NCBI GenBank assembly: GCA_000238815.2
Contig: AFXB01000006.1
Span: 1-64,000, forward strand
Direction of reading: 5' to 3'
Length of the DNA: 64,000 nucleotides
Source of the DNA: SAR116 cluster alpha proteobacterium HIMB100
Lineage (GTDB): Bacteria; Pseudomonadota; Alphaproteobacteria; Puniceispirillales; Puniceispirillaceae
Shown here piece after piece: positions 9,701-19,391 of this stretch (position 1 is its first letter; each line of letters begins with the position of its first letter). The position numbers were made by a program, and so were the translations under genes. The notes beneath the pieces were generated by a model that made no database searches, was not told the DNA's origin, and saw only the letters and a list, made by a program, of their open reading frames with translations.

Positions 9701-10180
9701 GTGAATATGCTTGACAGTCTCGCCCTCACGCTCACCGATCTGTCTGCTACACGGGCATTTGCGGCAGCGCTGTCCCGCTTCATCGCGCCAGGCCGCGTAT
9801 TTTGCCTGTCAGGGCCGCTGGGGGCGGGCAAATCTGAGATGGCAAGGGCCATGATCACAGCCTCCTGCGGGCCACAGGATGATATCCCCAGCCCGACTTT
9901 CACGCTGGTCCAGCCCTATCAGGCGAACGGCGGATTTGAAGTGTGGCATATGGACCTCTATCGACTGGAGACGCCAGCGCAAGTTCTGGCTTTAGGTGTG
10001 GAAGACGCGTTTTTTGACTGTTGTTGCCTGATTGAATGGTCAGATAAAATCACTGATTTGCTGCCATCTGATCAGGTGAGGATTGATCTGGCGATGGGCC
10101 CGGATGAGGGCAGCCGCGTGGTCGCTCTTGCCGCGTCACCTGATCTGCTGCACATCTTCAAACAGGATTTTTTTGCCTAG
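9701..10180 (+). CDS. tsaE: tRNA A37 threonylcarbamoyl synthesis ATPase TsaE
   Basis: TsaE, 159 residues, the P-loop ATPase that drives the TsaD-TsaB complex forming threonylcarbamoyl-adenosine at position 37 of ANN-reading tRNAs. It shows Walker A GPLGAGKSE near residues 39-47, the family motif PSPTFTLVQ, the HMDLYRL motif and LIEWSDKI. The start is GTG at 9701, with an ATG two codons later as the alternative; neither has a clear ribosome binding site. In many alphaproteobacteria amgK and murU follow tsaE; here addB follows directly after 74 bases. Confidence 0.93.
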   Translation: MNMLDSLALTLTDLSATRAFAAALSRFIAPGRVFCLSGPLGAGKSEMARAMITASCGPQDDIPSPTFTLVQPYQANGGFEVWHMDLYRLETPAQVLALGVEDAFFDCCCLIEWSDKITDLLPSDQVRIDLAMGPDEGSRVVALAASPDLLHIFKQDFFA

Positions 10181-10254
10181 CGCAGAAAGCAGCTTTTTTC
10201 AGCTGATTTCTTTTAGGCTGTCTGTGCAGATGAAACTGGACTATACTGCCGGAT

Positions 10255-13200
10255 ATGGTTGTGCAGAATAATCCGTCATTTCATTTTGCTGATTTAGCCC
10301 GCTCTGGTGTATTTACGATCCCAGCGGGACGGGCCTTTGCACAAGATTTGGCCAGCGGCATTTTAGCAGCAGTTCAGCGCCCCGAAGATTTGGCCGCAGT
10401 TAAAATTTTGGTGCCGTCGCGCCGGGCTGCACAAGCCTTGAAAACAGCCTTTATTCAGCAATCTGAAGGCCGGGCGTTGTTTCTGCCGGATATGCAGCCG
10501 ATTGGCGATGTGGACGAGTTTGACCCCGAATTTTTATCGGTAACCCTGACTGCTGATGAAGTTGTTGAATTGCCGCCTGCTGCCAGCGTGACAGACCGGC
10601 ATATTGTCCTGGCTCGCCTGATCCAAAGCCGCCCTATCGGAGGGCAAAGATTGTCTCCGGCTCAATCTTTTCAACTGGCAGCCAGTCTGGCCAGATTTTT
10701 GGACCAGGTTTATCAAGCCGGCGGGGGTGTTGAGTCCCTGAATGAGGCTGTGATCCCGTCTGAATTCGCCAGACATTGGGCTGATATACTCACCTTTCTC
10801 AGCATTATTCTGAAGAACTGGCCGGACATCACACGTGAACGGGGGGTGATGGATCCGTCTGCCCGACGTCTTGCTTTACTGGACAGGCAGCTCACGCAAT
10901 GGGCCGACCGGCCACCTGAAACCCCGGTCATTCTTGCAGGCTCGACAGGCAGCTTGCCAAAAACAGTTGAGATGATGCAGGCGATCCGTCAGTTGCCAAA
11001 AGGGGTTCTGGTGTTTCCCGGTCATGATGGGGAATCGCCGATCGATGCAGATCACAAAGCCATTCTTGGTGATGTGGGGCATCCAATGCATCAATTATTC
11101 ACGACTTTTGCAGAGCTTGATTTGGCGCCAGGTGATGTGGCGTTATGGCCTGTATGCGCCCGCGCTCCGGCTGAGCTGGCCCGTACCGCACTGATGAAAC
11201 AGGTTTTTCTGCCTTCTGAGCAAACTGCGCGATGGCGTCAAATTGGCAGAGACCATCCTGAAATTACTGCTGAAGGCTTATCTGGCTTACGCCTGATTGA
11301 AGCTGATGACACTCATCATGAAGCGGATATTATCGCCTGTTTGATGCGACAGGCCCTGGACAGGCCAAAACAAACCGCCATGCTGGTGACCCCGGACAGA
11401 CAGCTGGCGCGCCAGGTACGTGCGGCTTTGATGAAATGGGAACTGGATGTAGACGACAGTGCGGGCACACCTTTGCCGTTGAGCCGGACAGGTCATTATC
11501 TTCAGCTGATCGCAGAATGGGCTCAACAGGACGGATCAGCTCAGGCCCTTTTGGCTTTGATTAAACATCCGCTGGCTTCAGGCAGGATGGCCCCCGCTCA
11601 GTTCAGACAGCTTGGGCGTCAGCTGGAAAAGCAGGTCCTGAGGGGGTATCTGAAACAAAGCAACAGACAGGGGATTACAGCGTTACTGCAGGCAGAACCG
11701 GATTTGCGCCCGCTTCTGGCATTTTATGAGACACATATTCTTAAGCCGTTATCACCGCTGACAGAGGCATTCGCGAATAAAAACATCACTCTGGACGCCT
11801 TGGCAGAGGCTCATGGCAAGGCCGCAGAACAGCTGGCTCAAACAGATATTGAAAATCAGGCTGTACAGGCGTTATGGAGCCGTGATGATGGTGTTGTTGC
11901 GGCGCGTTTGCTTGGTGAACTGGCTGCATCAGGAAACAGCCTTGCGGTGCAGACAACAGACTATGCAGATCTATATCATGTGCTGGCGAGCCAACAAATC
12001 GTGCGATCTGTTTGGCGCTCGCATCCGCGTCTGGCCATATTGGGAACGGTTGAAGCGCGTATGCAGACAGCTGATCACATCATTCTTGCCGGCGTGAATG
12101 AAGGCAGCTGGCCCCCGGCGCAAGATTTTGATCCCTGGACCAACCAGCCAATACGGGCAGCGTTGAACCTGCCTGACCGCCGGTGGCGTGTTGGCTTGTC
12201 TGCTCATGATTTTCTGATGCAGGTCTGCACATCTCATGTCACGATTACCCGGGCCAGACGTTCAGATGACAGCCCGACCACACCAAGCCGGTGGCTTGAA
12301 CGGCTGAAAGCTGTGCTGGCGGCGGCGAAGCTGACTGAATGGCTGGATAACGGTATTCCTCAGGATATTAAAGCTGCTTTAGAACATCATCTTAACCACC
12401 CTGTCAGGCCTGTGGCTATGCCTGCCCCTCGGCCAGCAGTTGCCGCTCGTCCACGCAAATTCTCGGCAACTGAATTCGACAGTTGGATTTCAGATCCATA
12501 TTTCATTTATGCGAAAAAGATTCTGAAACTTAAACCCCTGCAGCCGGTCGATAAGCGGCCGGATGCAGCCTTACGGGGGACATTAATCCACAAAGCCATT
12601 GCCGAATTCACCGAACAGTTTCCATCAGGTGATTTGCCAGATACCGCAGCAGATATCTTATATCATATTGGCGAGCAGACATTTGCGCCTTATTTTTGGC
12701 ATCCGCCGATAAAGGCATTCTGGCTGGCTCGGTTTCGTGTAATTGCAGATTGGTTCATCCATCACGAACGACATATCCGCACAGGAGTGGTCAAAACACT
12801 TGCCGAACAAAAAGGCCAGATCAGCCTTGATGCGCCGCATGGTCCGGTCACTATTACTGCGACTGCTGATAGGCTTGACCTTCATATAGATGGCGGGCTC
12901 AGCATCATTGATTATAAAACCGGTGCTGCCCCCAGCAAGACAAAGGTTGAAAACCGACGCGCGACTCAGCTTCTGATAGAAGCCGTCATTGCCCAAAGCG
13001 GCGGGTTTGCGGCTGATAAGAGCATTATCCCAAATGGGTTCAAAGCGCTTGAATATTGGCAGTTATCTGGAGGCCTTGAAAAGGCCGCCCGTATCACTGA
13101 AGTTCTGCCCTCAGGTTTTGATGCAGAACAAGACCGCCAATATTTATCTGATCTGGTTTGTAAATATGATGATGCGGACCAGCCTTATTTACCTGAACCT

Positions 13201-13287
13201 AATCCTCATGACAGACCAGATTATTCTGATTATCGGCATCTGTCCCGGGTGCGTGAATGGCGGCCGCAAGAGGTAGATGATGACTGA
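10255..13287 (+). CDS. addB: double-strand break repair protein AddB
   Basis: AddB, 1010 residues, the nuclease and scaffold subunit of the AddAB helicase-nuclease that processes double-strand breaks for RecA. The N-terminal two thirds are an inactivated helicase-like fold. The C-terminal PD-(D/E)XK nuclease is recognisable from GTLIHKAIAEF (H779), the DRLDLHID segment and IIDYKTG (D886, K888). The iron-sulfur cysteines of Bacillus-type AddB are not evident, as is usual for the alphaproteobacterial form. It starts at ATG 10255 without an obvious ribosome binding site and overlaps the start of addA by 8-11 bases, indicating translational coupling. Confidence 0.95.
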   Translation: MVVQNNPSFHFADLARSGVFTIPAGRAFAQDLASGILAAVQRPEDLAAVKILVPSRRAAQALKTAFIQQSEGRALFLPDMQPIGDVDEFDPEFLSVTLTADEVVELPPAASVTDRHIVLARLIQSRPIGGQRLSPAQSFQLAASLARFLDQVYQAGGGVESLNEAVIPSEFARHWADILTFLSIILKNWPDITRERGVMDPSARRLALLDRQLTQWADRPPETPVILAGSTGSLPKTVEMMQAIRQLPKGVLVFPGHDGESPIDADHKAILGDVGHPMHQLFTTFAELDLAPGDVALWPVCARAPAELARTALMKQVFLPSEQTARWRQIGRDHPEITAEGLSGLRLIEADDTHHEADIIACLMRQALDRPKQTAMLVTPDRQLARQVRAALMKWELDVDDSAGTPLPLSRTGHYLQLIAEWAQQDGSAQALLALIKHPLASGRMAPAQFRQLGRQLEKQVLRGYLKQSNRQGITALLQAEPDLRPLLAFYETHILKPLSPLTEAFANKNITLDALAEAHGKAAEQLAQTDIENQAVQALWSRDDGVVAARLLGELAASGNSLAVQTTDYADLYHVLASQQIVRSVWRSHPRLAILGTVEARMQTADHIILAGVNEGSWPPAQDFDPWTNQPIRAALNLPDRRWRVGLSAHDFLMQVCTSHVTITRARRSDDSPTTPSRWLERLKAVLAAAKLTEWLDNGIPQDIKAALEHHLNHPVRPVAMPAPRPAVAARPRKFSATEFDSWISDPYFIYAKKILKLKPLQPVDKRPDAALRGTLIHKAIAEFTEQFPSGDLPDTAADILYHIGEQTFAPYFWHPPIKAFWLARFRVIADWFIHHERHIRTGVVKTLAEQKGQISLDAPHGPVTITATADRLDLHIDGGLSIIDYKTGAAPSKTKVENRRATQLLIEAVIAQSGGFAADKSIIPNGFKALEYWQLSGGLEKAARITEVLPSGFDAEQDRQYLSDLVCKYDDADQPYLPEPNPHDRPDYSDYRHLSRVREWRPQEVDDD

Positions 13288-16200
13288 GGCAATTGTTGAT
13301 CAGCAGGCTGGTGAACAGGCAACCTTGCTGCAAATTGCTGCCTCTGATCCGAAACGATCAGTCTTTGTTTCTGCCAATGCCGGGACCGGAAAGACACAGG
13401 TGCTTACCATGCGCGTGCTTCGGCTTCTGCTGAGCGGCGTTGCACCTGACACAATATTATGTGTGACCTATACCAAAGCAGCCGCAGCAGAGATGAAGAG
13501 CCGTCTTTACGAAAAACTGTCCAGCTGGGCGATTTGCGAGCAGGTCGATTTGATTGCAGAAATGAAAAAACTGGGTGAGCACAGACCTACCCAGACACAG
13601 ATTCAGACGGCGCGCAGCCTGTTTGCCCATATTCTTGATCATGAAGATGGGCCGCGTATTGAAACCGTTCATTCCTTTTGCCAGGCGGTGCTGAAACGCT
13701 TTCCGATTGAGGCTAATGTGCCCCCTGATTTCCAGTTGCTGTCTGATCTGGACAGTGAGCGTCTGTTAACAGACTGCTTTTTTGCCCTGCTTGAACAGGC
13801 AGGCCAGATTCTGGATGTAAAGTTGGCTGAAGCCTTGTCTGTTCTTACCCAGCAGACAGACGAAACACAGGCGATAAAACATATAAAAAGCCATATGCGG
13901 AACCGGCGCGTGGTTGATGCTCTTGCACATGATCCTATGGGACTTTCTGCTTATGAAACTGCCTTGCGGCAGACATTAAAAATCGATGGTTTGGTTGATC
14001 TTGAAGCCGAAGAAAAAAGATTGGGTGACGAGATTGGGCGCATGCCGCTTGCCAGAATTGCAGATGCCTTATTGCAAGGGGGCGCAACCCAGGCCGGGCG
14101 CGGGCAGCGCTTACAGCTGTGGCTAGACCAGAATCAGTCCTCTGAAGCAGCTGACCTTTCAGGGTTGATGGCGCTGTTTGCGACGTCTTCCGGGGCGCGC
14201 CTGAAGCGGATGACAGATAAGCAGGTGGATAAATATGACCCTGATTGTGGCCGCTTGCAAAATCAGGTCACAGACAGATTACAGCTTTATTTTGAGACAA
14301 AATCTGCAGAACGCTGTATCCAGCTCAGCCTGTCTCTTGCCCGCGTCGCTGTAGCTGTTTACCGCCACTTTCAGGCCCGCAAGCTGGCTTCTGGCCGGTT
14401 GGATTATGAAGATTTAATCTTTTTCACAGAAACATTGCTGGATCAGGACCAAATGATGGCCTGGGTGCGGTGGAAGTTAGATCAGGGCATTAATCATTTG
14501 CTGATTGACGAAGCACAGGATACCAGCCCTGCGCAATGGTCATTGCTGAATAAATTGTCAGACCCTTTTTTTGACGGTGATGAGGAGTCACAAGATCGTA
14601 CCGTCTTTGCGGTAGGGGATTTCAAACAGTCAATTTACAGCTTTCAGGGTGCGAACCCGCAAACATTTGCCGAATCCCAAAACCGCTTTGTCAGAAGAGC
14701 AGCAGAGGTTCACAAGCCCTTTGAGGTGGTCGATTTTTCTTTATCTTTCCGATCGAGCCAGGCGGTGTTGGAATTTGTTGACAGTGTCATGACCGCAGAT
14801 GAGGTGACTGGACTGGGCGCTGCGCCTTATCAACATCATGACGTGTTTCGCACAGGAATGGCGGGTCTGGTTGAGGTGTGGCCAGTAAAGGCCGGTGCCA
14901 AAAAAGCTGAACTGCCAATGTTTGATGCACCGGATTTGCTGGTTGAAGAAGATAGTGACACCCGCCATGCAAAACAAATTGTCAGCCATATTCAGGCGCT
15001 TCTGGACGGGGCTGAAACAGACCTGTTTGGGCGGGTTATCCGGCCTCAGGATATTTTAATTTTGCTGCGCAGGCGGGACAGTTTTTTTGCCCTGCTGCGG
15101 GCAGAGCTTGAGCGCGCAAATATTCCTGTGGCCGGGGCTGATCGGATTGTCCTGAATAATCAGATTGAAATTCTTGATTTGTTGGCTTTGGGTGATGTTT
15201 GTCTGTTGCCAGAAGATGATCTGCAATTGGCTTGTTTGCTGAAATCGCCGCTTATTGGTCTGAGTGAAGATGACTTATTTGAACTGGCTGCGCGTCGCGA
15301 TGACACCAGCTTGTTTGAGGCGTTGACAAAAGCAGCCGCAGTGTCTTCTTGTTTCGCTGCAGCTGTTGAAAAGCTGAACAGGTGGCTCGGGCTTGCAGAC
15401 CAGCTGCCGGTTTTTGAATTTTTCAGCGTGGTGTTGACCGCGGGAGGGCGGCAGGCGTTTCACAGGCGGTTGGGGCCGGCGGTTGATGACAGTCTGAATG
15501 CCTTCCTTCTTCAGGCCCGTGAACATGGTCAGCAAGGCCAGGGCGGGCTCAGCCATTTTCTGAATTTTTTTCGCCAGGGTGGCAGTGAGATCAAGCGTGA
15601 TATGGATATGCAGGATGCTGGCCAGGTCAGGGTGATGAGTATGCATGGGGCGAAAGGTCTTGAAGCCCCGATTGTATATTTGCCGGACATGTTGCGGGCT
15701 ACCCAGCCATCAGACAGTTTGGTTCAGGGGGCATCTGGTCTGTTCTGGCCGTCTGGTCAGGCCGCACCGCTGGCGCTGATCGACCAGATGAAACAGCAGA
15801 ATAAACACATCAGACAAGAAGAGGATTTCCGGCTTTTATATGTTGCGCTGACACGCGCGCGTCAGGCCTTGTTCATTTCAGGTTGGGAAAAGCCGCGCCA
15901 GCGTATGATGGAAGACAGCTGGTATCATCTTCTCAGTCGCCAAATTCAGAATTGTGCGGGTGCATTTCAAACTGAAACCGGCATTTGGCGGCTGGAAACA
16001 TCAGGTGAAGACGCCCCAGAGCACCCCCAGCAACAAGGGGCTGAAAAAGACGCTGATGGCACAGTTCCTCAATGGTTTACAGATAAACCTCCGGCTGAGC
16101 CGACACCTTTTTATCCTTTGGTGCCGTCTGATCTGGGCGCAACAGATCAAGCCCTATTATTCACCGCTGAAGACAGGCAGGCCGCCCTGTTGCGTGGTCA

Positions 16201-16717
16201 GTTTGTCCATAAGTTATTCGAGGTTCTGCCACAAATACACCCTGACTCCTGGGTTGAGGCAGCGCAGATAATTGCGGCATCAATGATGGCCCATCTGCCG
16301 TCATCAAAATCTCTGCACAGCCAGGCCACTATTCTGCCGGACCAGTTGATAAAGCAAGCTATTGCGGTGATGACAGACCCGAGGCTGGCAGCTGTGTTTG
16401 GGCCAGACAGTTTAGCTGAAGTGTCTTTGTCAGGTATGGTGGGTGACCGTACCGTACAAGGCCAGGTTGACCGCTTGACGGTCGGTGAGCATGAGGTTCT
16501 GTTGGTTGATTTTAAAACCGGAACACCGCCAGCAGATGATGATCGCCTGCCTGACAGATATATACGCCAGATGGCGGTATATGCAGATATTTTGCGCCAG
16601 ATTTATCCGGATAAAACAATTACCTGCTGGCTGGTCTGGACACAAACAGCGCGGATATCTGCTCTGGATGAGACGCAGCGCAATGCTGCTCTGCGCGAGC
16701 TGATGGTCGGTGTATAG
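13280..16717 (+). CDS. addA: double-strand break repair helicase AddA
   Basis: AddA, 1145 residues, a UvrD/Rep-type 3'-5' DNA helicase fused to a C-terminal nuclease. Helicase motifs in order are Walker A SANAGTGKTQ (K38), IDEAQDTSPAQW (D410), VGDFKQSIYSFQGA, SFRSSQAVLEF, VMSMHGAKGLEAP and LLYVALTRARQAL. The nuclease has LRGQFVHKLFE and LLVDFKTG (D1077, K1079). Two ATGs occur, at 13277 and 13280; the second has the better spacing from AAGAGG at 13268-13273. The gene overlaps the end of addB. Confidence 0.96.
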   Translation: MTEAIVDQQAGEQATLLQIAASDPKRSVFVSANAGTGKTQVLTMRVLRLLLSGVAPDTILCVTYTKAAAAEMKSRLYEKLSSWAICEQVDLIAEMKKLGEHRPTQTQIQTARSLFAHILDHEDGPRIETVHSFCQAVLKRFPIEANVPPDFQLLSDLDSERLLTDCFFALLEQAGQILDVKLAEALSVLTQQTDETQAIKHIKSHMRNRRVVDALAHDPMGLSAYETALRQTLKIDGLVDLEAEEKRLGDEIGRMPLARIADALLQGGATQAGRGQRLQLWLDQNQSSEAADLSGLMALFATSSGARLKRMTDKQVDKYDPDCGRLQNQVTDRLQLYFETKSAERCIQLSLSLARVAVAVYRHFQARKLASGRLDYEDLIFFTETLLDQDQMMAWVRWKLDQGINHLLIDEAQDTSPAQWSLLNKLSDPFFDGDEESQDRTVFAVGDFKQSIYSFQGANPQTFAESQNRFVRRAAEVHKPFEVVDFSLSFRSSQAVLEFVDSVMTADEVTGLGAAPYQHHDVFRTGMAGLVEVWPVKAGAKKAELPMFDAPDLLVEEDSDTRHAKQIVSHIQALLDGAETDLFGRVIRPQDILILLRRRDSFFALLRAELERANIPVAGADRIVLNNQIEILDLLALGDVCLLPEDDLQLACLLKSPLIGLSEDDLFELAARRDDTSLFEALTKAAAVSSCFAAAVEKLNRWLGLADQLPVFEFFSVVLTAGGRQAFHRRLGPAVDDSLNAFLLQAREHGQQGQGGLSHFLNFFRQGGSEIKRDMDMQDAGQVRVMSMHGAKGLEAPIVYLPDMLRATQPSDSLVQGASGLFWPSGQAAPLALIDQMKQQNKHIRQEEDFRLLYVALTRARQALFISGWEKPRQRMMEDSWYHLLSRQIQNCAGAFQTETGIWRLETSGEDAPEHPQQQGAEKDADGTVPQWFTDKPPAEPTPFYPLVPSDLGATDQALLFTAEDRQAALLRGQFVHKLFEVLPQIHPDSWVEAAQIIAASMMAHLPSSKSLHSQATILPDQLIKQAIAVMTDPRLAAVFGPDSLAEVSLSGMVGDRTVQGQVDRLTVGEHEVLLVDFKTGTPPADDDRLPDRYIRQMAVYADILRQIYPDKTITCWLVWTQTARISALDETQRNAALRELMVGV

Positions 16718-16752
16718 CATGTGACTTGTTCTGTGCTCGCCTGTTTATCATC

Positions 16753-16781
16753 TTGATTTGACCTGTGCCGTTCCGTACACT
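16753..16781 (+). promoter_or_regulatory. candidate sigma70-type promoter for trxA
   Basis: TTGATT at 16753-16758 and TACACT at 16776-16781, each matching four of six consensus bases, are spaced by 17 bases. A transcript would start near 16788, about 46 bases before the trxA start codon. Confidence 0.4.
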
Positions 16782-16833
16782 GCGGACAGGGCTGTGTGAT
16801 GACAGCATCCAGATAATAAGGAGCACGAGGTTC

Positions 16834-17154
16834 ATGCCGACAATTAAGACAACAGATGCCGATTTTCAAACCGACGTTCTGGGTTCAGACAAGCCTGTGC
16901 TTGTTGATTTCTGGGCTGAATGGTGCGGACCCTGTAAGGCAATTGGACCAGCTCTGGAAGAAATTGCAGATTCTCATGCTGAGCAGATTACGATTGCCAA
17001 GCTGAATATTGATGAAAACCCGGAAACACCTCAGGCCTATAATGTGCGCGGTATCCCGACCTTGCTGATCTTCAAAAATGGAGAGATGGTTGCTGAGAAA
17101 ATTGGGGCGATGCCAAAATCAGCTCTTGAACAATGGGTCGCAGACAATCTGTAA
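16834..17154 (+). CDS. trxA: thioredoxin 1
   Basis: Thioredoxin, 106 residues, the general cytosolic dithiol reductant. The active site WCGPC is at residues 30-34, the buried aspartate is in VDFWAEW (D25) and the cis-proline is in [10 protein letters not shown]. The ATG at 16834 follows AAGGAG at 16818-16823; an upstream in-frame reading from 16765 would add 23 unrelated residues. It closes the addB-addA-trxA run and is convergent with folC, with three bases between the stop codons. Confidence 0.97.
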   Translation: MPTIKTTDADFQTDVLGSDKPVLVDFWAEWCGPCKAIGPALEEIADSHAEQITIAKLNIDENPETPQAYNVRGIPTLLIFKNGEMVAEKIGAMPKSALEQWVADNL

Positions 17155-17157
17155 AGC

Positions 17158-18462
17158 TTAATCAGGCAGGGTATTATTCGCCTGCAAAACTTCACCTGCC
17201 AGATATAACGAGCCGCAAATGACAACTGGTCGTCTGCGGTTTGCGTCCTGAGCGCCTGCAGCTTTACATGCTGATTCAAGACTGTCAGCTGCCTCAGCTT
17301 GAAGCCCCATCATGGTCGCGATTCTGGCCAGCTCATCAGCGCTCATTGCAGCAGGCTGTTCAGGAATAGTGACACAATACACCTGTTCTGTAACAGACCG
17401 GATGACAGCTAAAAATTCATCAGCCGGACGGGTGTTCAGGGCACCAAAGATGACCGTCCATTTATGCGGATGAAGCTGTTCAAGGCAGGCTTTTAATGCG
17501 GTCGCGCCATGCACATTATGTGCGCCATCCAGCCAGATGGGCTGGCCTGTGAGCGCCGTCAACGCGCCATCAGTCAGTTTCTGAACCCGGGCTGGCCAGC
17601 TGGCTGTGCTTGCTCCTTCTGCTGATTTTCCAAGGTCAGGGACCAGTTTGCTGGCCTTCAGAGCCATCAGCGCCAGCGCCGCATTCTGTGCCTGATGTGC
17701 CCCATATAAGCTTAAGGGCGGCGTGCGCACCTGTTCCTCACCTGTATCCAGCAACAGCCCAGCTTCGTCTGATCGTGACAGCTGGAAGCTGCTGTTCTGC
17801 TCATACACCTCCACGTTAAGCGGCTGTGCGATACGGCTTAATTCTGCTTGTGCAAGGGGGGCCTGTTCAGCCCATACAGATGGTCTACCTGCGCGCATGA
17901 TGCCGGCTTTCTGGCGCGCAATTGTGGTTATGTCACGGCCCAAAAATTGTTCATGGTCAAAGGCGATCGGTGTGATAATGCTGCAGGCGGTATCTTCAAT
18001 GATATTGGTTGAATCAAATCGCCCGCCCAAGCCTGTTTCCAGAATCAGAAGATCAGCTGGGTGGCGTGAAAATGCCAGGAACGCTGCAATCGTGGTTGAT
18101 TCAAAAAAGGTTATGGGGTTTCCGGCATTCACCTTTTCAATTTCGCTTAAGACATCGACCAGCTCAGCATCTGAGATCAGTGCGCCATTCAGCCGAATCC
18201 GCTCATTAAAGCGGCACAGATGAGGTGAGTTATAAACATGGACAGATAATCCGGCTGCTTCTGCCATGCTGCGCAAGAATGCGGAAACAGAACCTTTGCC
18301 ATTAGTGCCTGCGATATGGATCACGGGCGGCAATTTTTCATGTGGCGAGCCACAGGCCTGGCTTAACTGAATGGTTCGCTCCAGCCCGAGATCGATCAGC
18401 TTTGGATGCAGCTTGGTTAATCTGTCCAGCAGTTCTGCGGTGGGGTCAGGCGGTGCTGGCAT
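17158..18462 (-). CDS. folC: bifunctional folylpolyglutamate/dihydrofolate synthase
   Basis: FolC, 434 residues, adds glutamate to dihydropteroate and extends the glutamate tail of folates. It belongs to the Mur ligase fold: P-loop HIAGTNGKGSVSAFLR near residues 47-62, the metal-binding motif LETGLGGRFDSTN and the hinge WLDGAHNVHGA before the C-terminal ligase domain. It is the last gene of a minus-strand run, 23 bases after accD, an order (accD-folC) common in proteobacteria. No ribosome binding site is obvious before the ATG. Confidence 0.95.
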   Translation of the reverse strand: MPAPPDPTAELLDRLTKLHPKLIDLGLERTIQLSQACGSPHEKLPPVIHIAGTNGKGSVSAFLRSMAEAAGLSVHVYNSPHLCRFNERIRLNGALISDAELVDVLSEIEKVNAGNPITFFESTTIAAFLAFSRHPADLLILETGLGGRFDSTNIIEDTACSIITPIAFDHEQFLGRDITTIARQKAGIMRAGRPSVWAEQAPLAQAELSRIAQPLNVEVYEQNSSFQLSRSDEAGLLLDTGEEQVRTPPLSLYGAHQAQNAALALMALKASKLVPDLGKSAEGASTASWPARVQKLTDGALTALTGQPIWLDGAHNVHGATALKACLEQLHPHKWTVIFGALNTRPADEFLAVIRSVTEQVYCVTIPEQPAAMSADELARIATMMGLQAEAADSLESACKAAGAQDANRRRPVVICGSLYLAGEVLQANNTLPD

Positions 18463-18485
18463 AATGATAAAATCGCAAACCGTCT

Positions 18486-19352
18486 TTAGCTGGCTTGTGC
18501 AGAAGGTTTATTCATCAGCATGGCCAGGATAGCGGCCAGCTTTTCGTGCTGTGCGCTGCGCGGGACGACCATATCGACCATACCATGATCTTCCAGATAT
18601 TCAGCGGTCTGGAAATCATCTGGTAATTTCTCGCGCACGGTCTCTTCTATTACTCGTCTTCCGGCAAAGCCAATAATCGCTCCGGGCTCGGCCAGCTGGA
18701 TATCACCCAGCATCGCGAATGAGGCCGTCACACCGCCTGTTGTGGGATGGGTGAGCAGAACAATATAGGGCAATCCAGCTGCTTTCAGCTGATCAACCGC
18801 AATGATTGAACGGGGCAGCTGCATCAGTGATAAAATGCCTTCCTGCATCCGCGCGCCACCTGATGAGGGCACCACAATCAGTGCTGCTGCCTCAGCTACG
18901 GCGGTTTCTGCAGCTTTCAGCAGGCCATCTCCGACAGTGCGGCCCATTGACCCGCCCATAAACCTGAAATCGAAAGCAGCAATAACCGTTTTAATGCCCT
19001 TTATCGTGCCCATTGCCACAGCGATTGCATCTTGAGTGCCTGTTTTTGTGCGTGTGGCCTTCAGCCGGTCTGGATAGCGTTTGCTGTCTTTGAATTTCAG
19101 CGGGTCATCTGCGGATATCACAACATCAATCGGCGCGTAGCTATCGGCATCCAACAACAGCTTGAACCGCAAATCTGGTGGCAAAGGGGCGTGATGACCG
19201 CATGTTGAACAGCAATGATAAGCTTGTTCATAATCCTGATGAAACAGCATCTGGTTACAGGATGAACATTTTACCCATAAATTATCTGGCACGTCATTTG
19301 ACTGCACCAGAGCCTTAATCTTTGGCAATACAGAATTTGTGATCCAGTTCAT
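18486..19352 (-). CDS. accD: acetyl-CoA carboxylase carboxyltransferase subunit beta
   Basis: AccD, 288 residues, pairs with AccA to carboxylate acetyl-CoA, the first step of fatty-acid synthesis. The N-terminal zinc ribbon has two CxxC pairs, CSSCNQ at about 29-34 and CSTCGH about 18 residues on. The crotonase-like carboxyltransferase core includes FRFMGGSMGRTVG and SSGGARMQEG for acyl-CoA and carboxybiotin binding. It lies 39 bases downstream of trpA. Confidence 0.96.
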   Translation of the reverse strand: MNWITNSVLPKIKALVQSNDVPDNLWVKCSSCNQMLFHQDYEQAYHCCSTCGHHAPLPPDLRFKLLLDADSYAPIDVVISADDPLKFKDSKRYPDRLKATRTKTGTQDAIAVAMGTIKGIKTVIAAFDFRFMGGSMGRTVGDGLLKAAETAVAEAAALIVVPSSGGARMQEGILSLMQLPRSIIAVDQLKAAGLPYIVLLTHPTTGGVTASFAMLGDIQLAEPGAIIGFAGRRVIEETVREKLPDDFQTAEYLEDHGMVDMVVPRSAQHEKLAAILAMLMNKPSAQAS

Positions 19353-19391
19353 GTCTTTGCGCTCATTTTTTGTCGGTCTGTAAAGGGTAGT

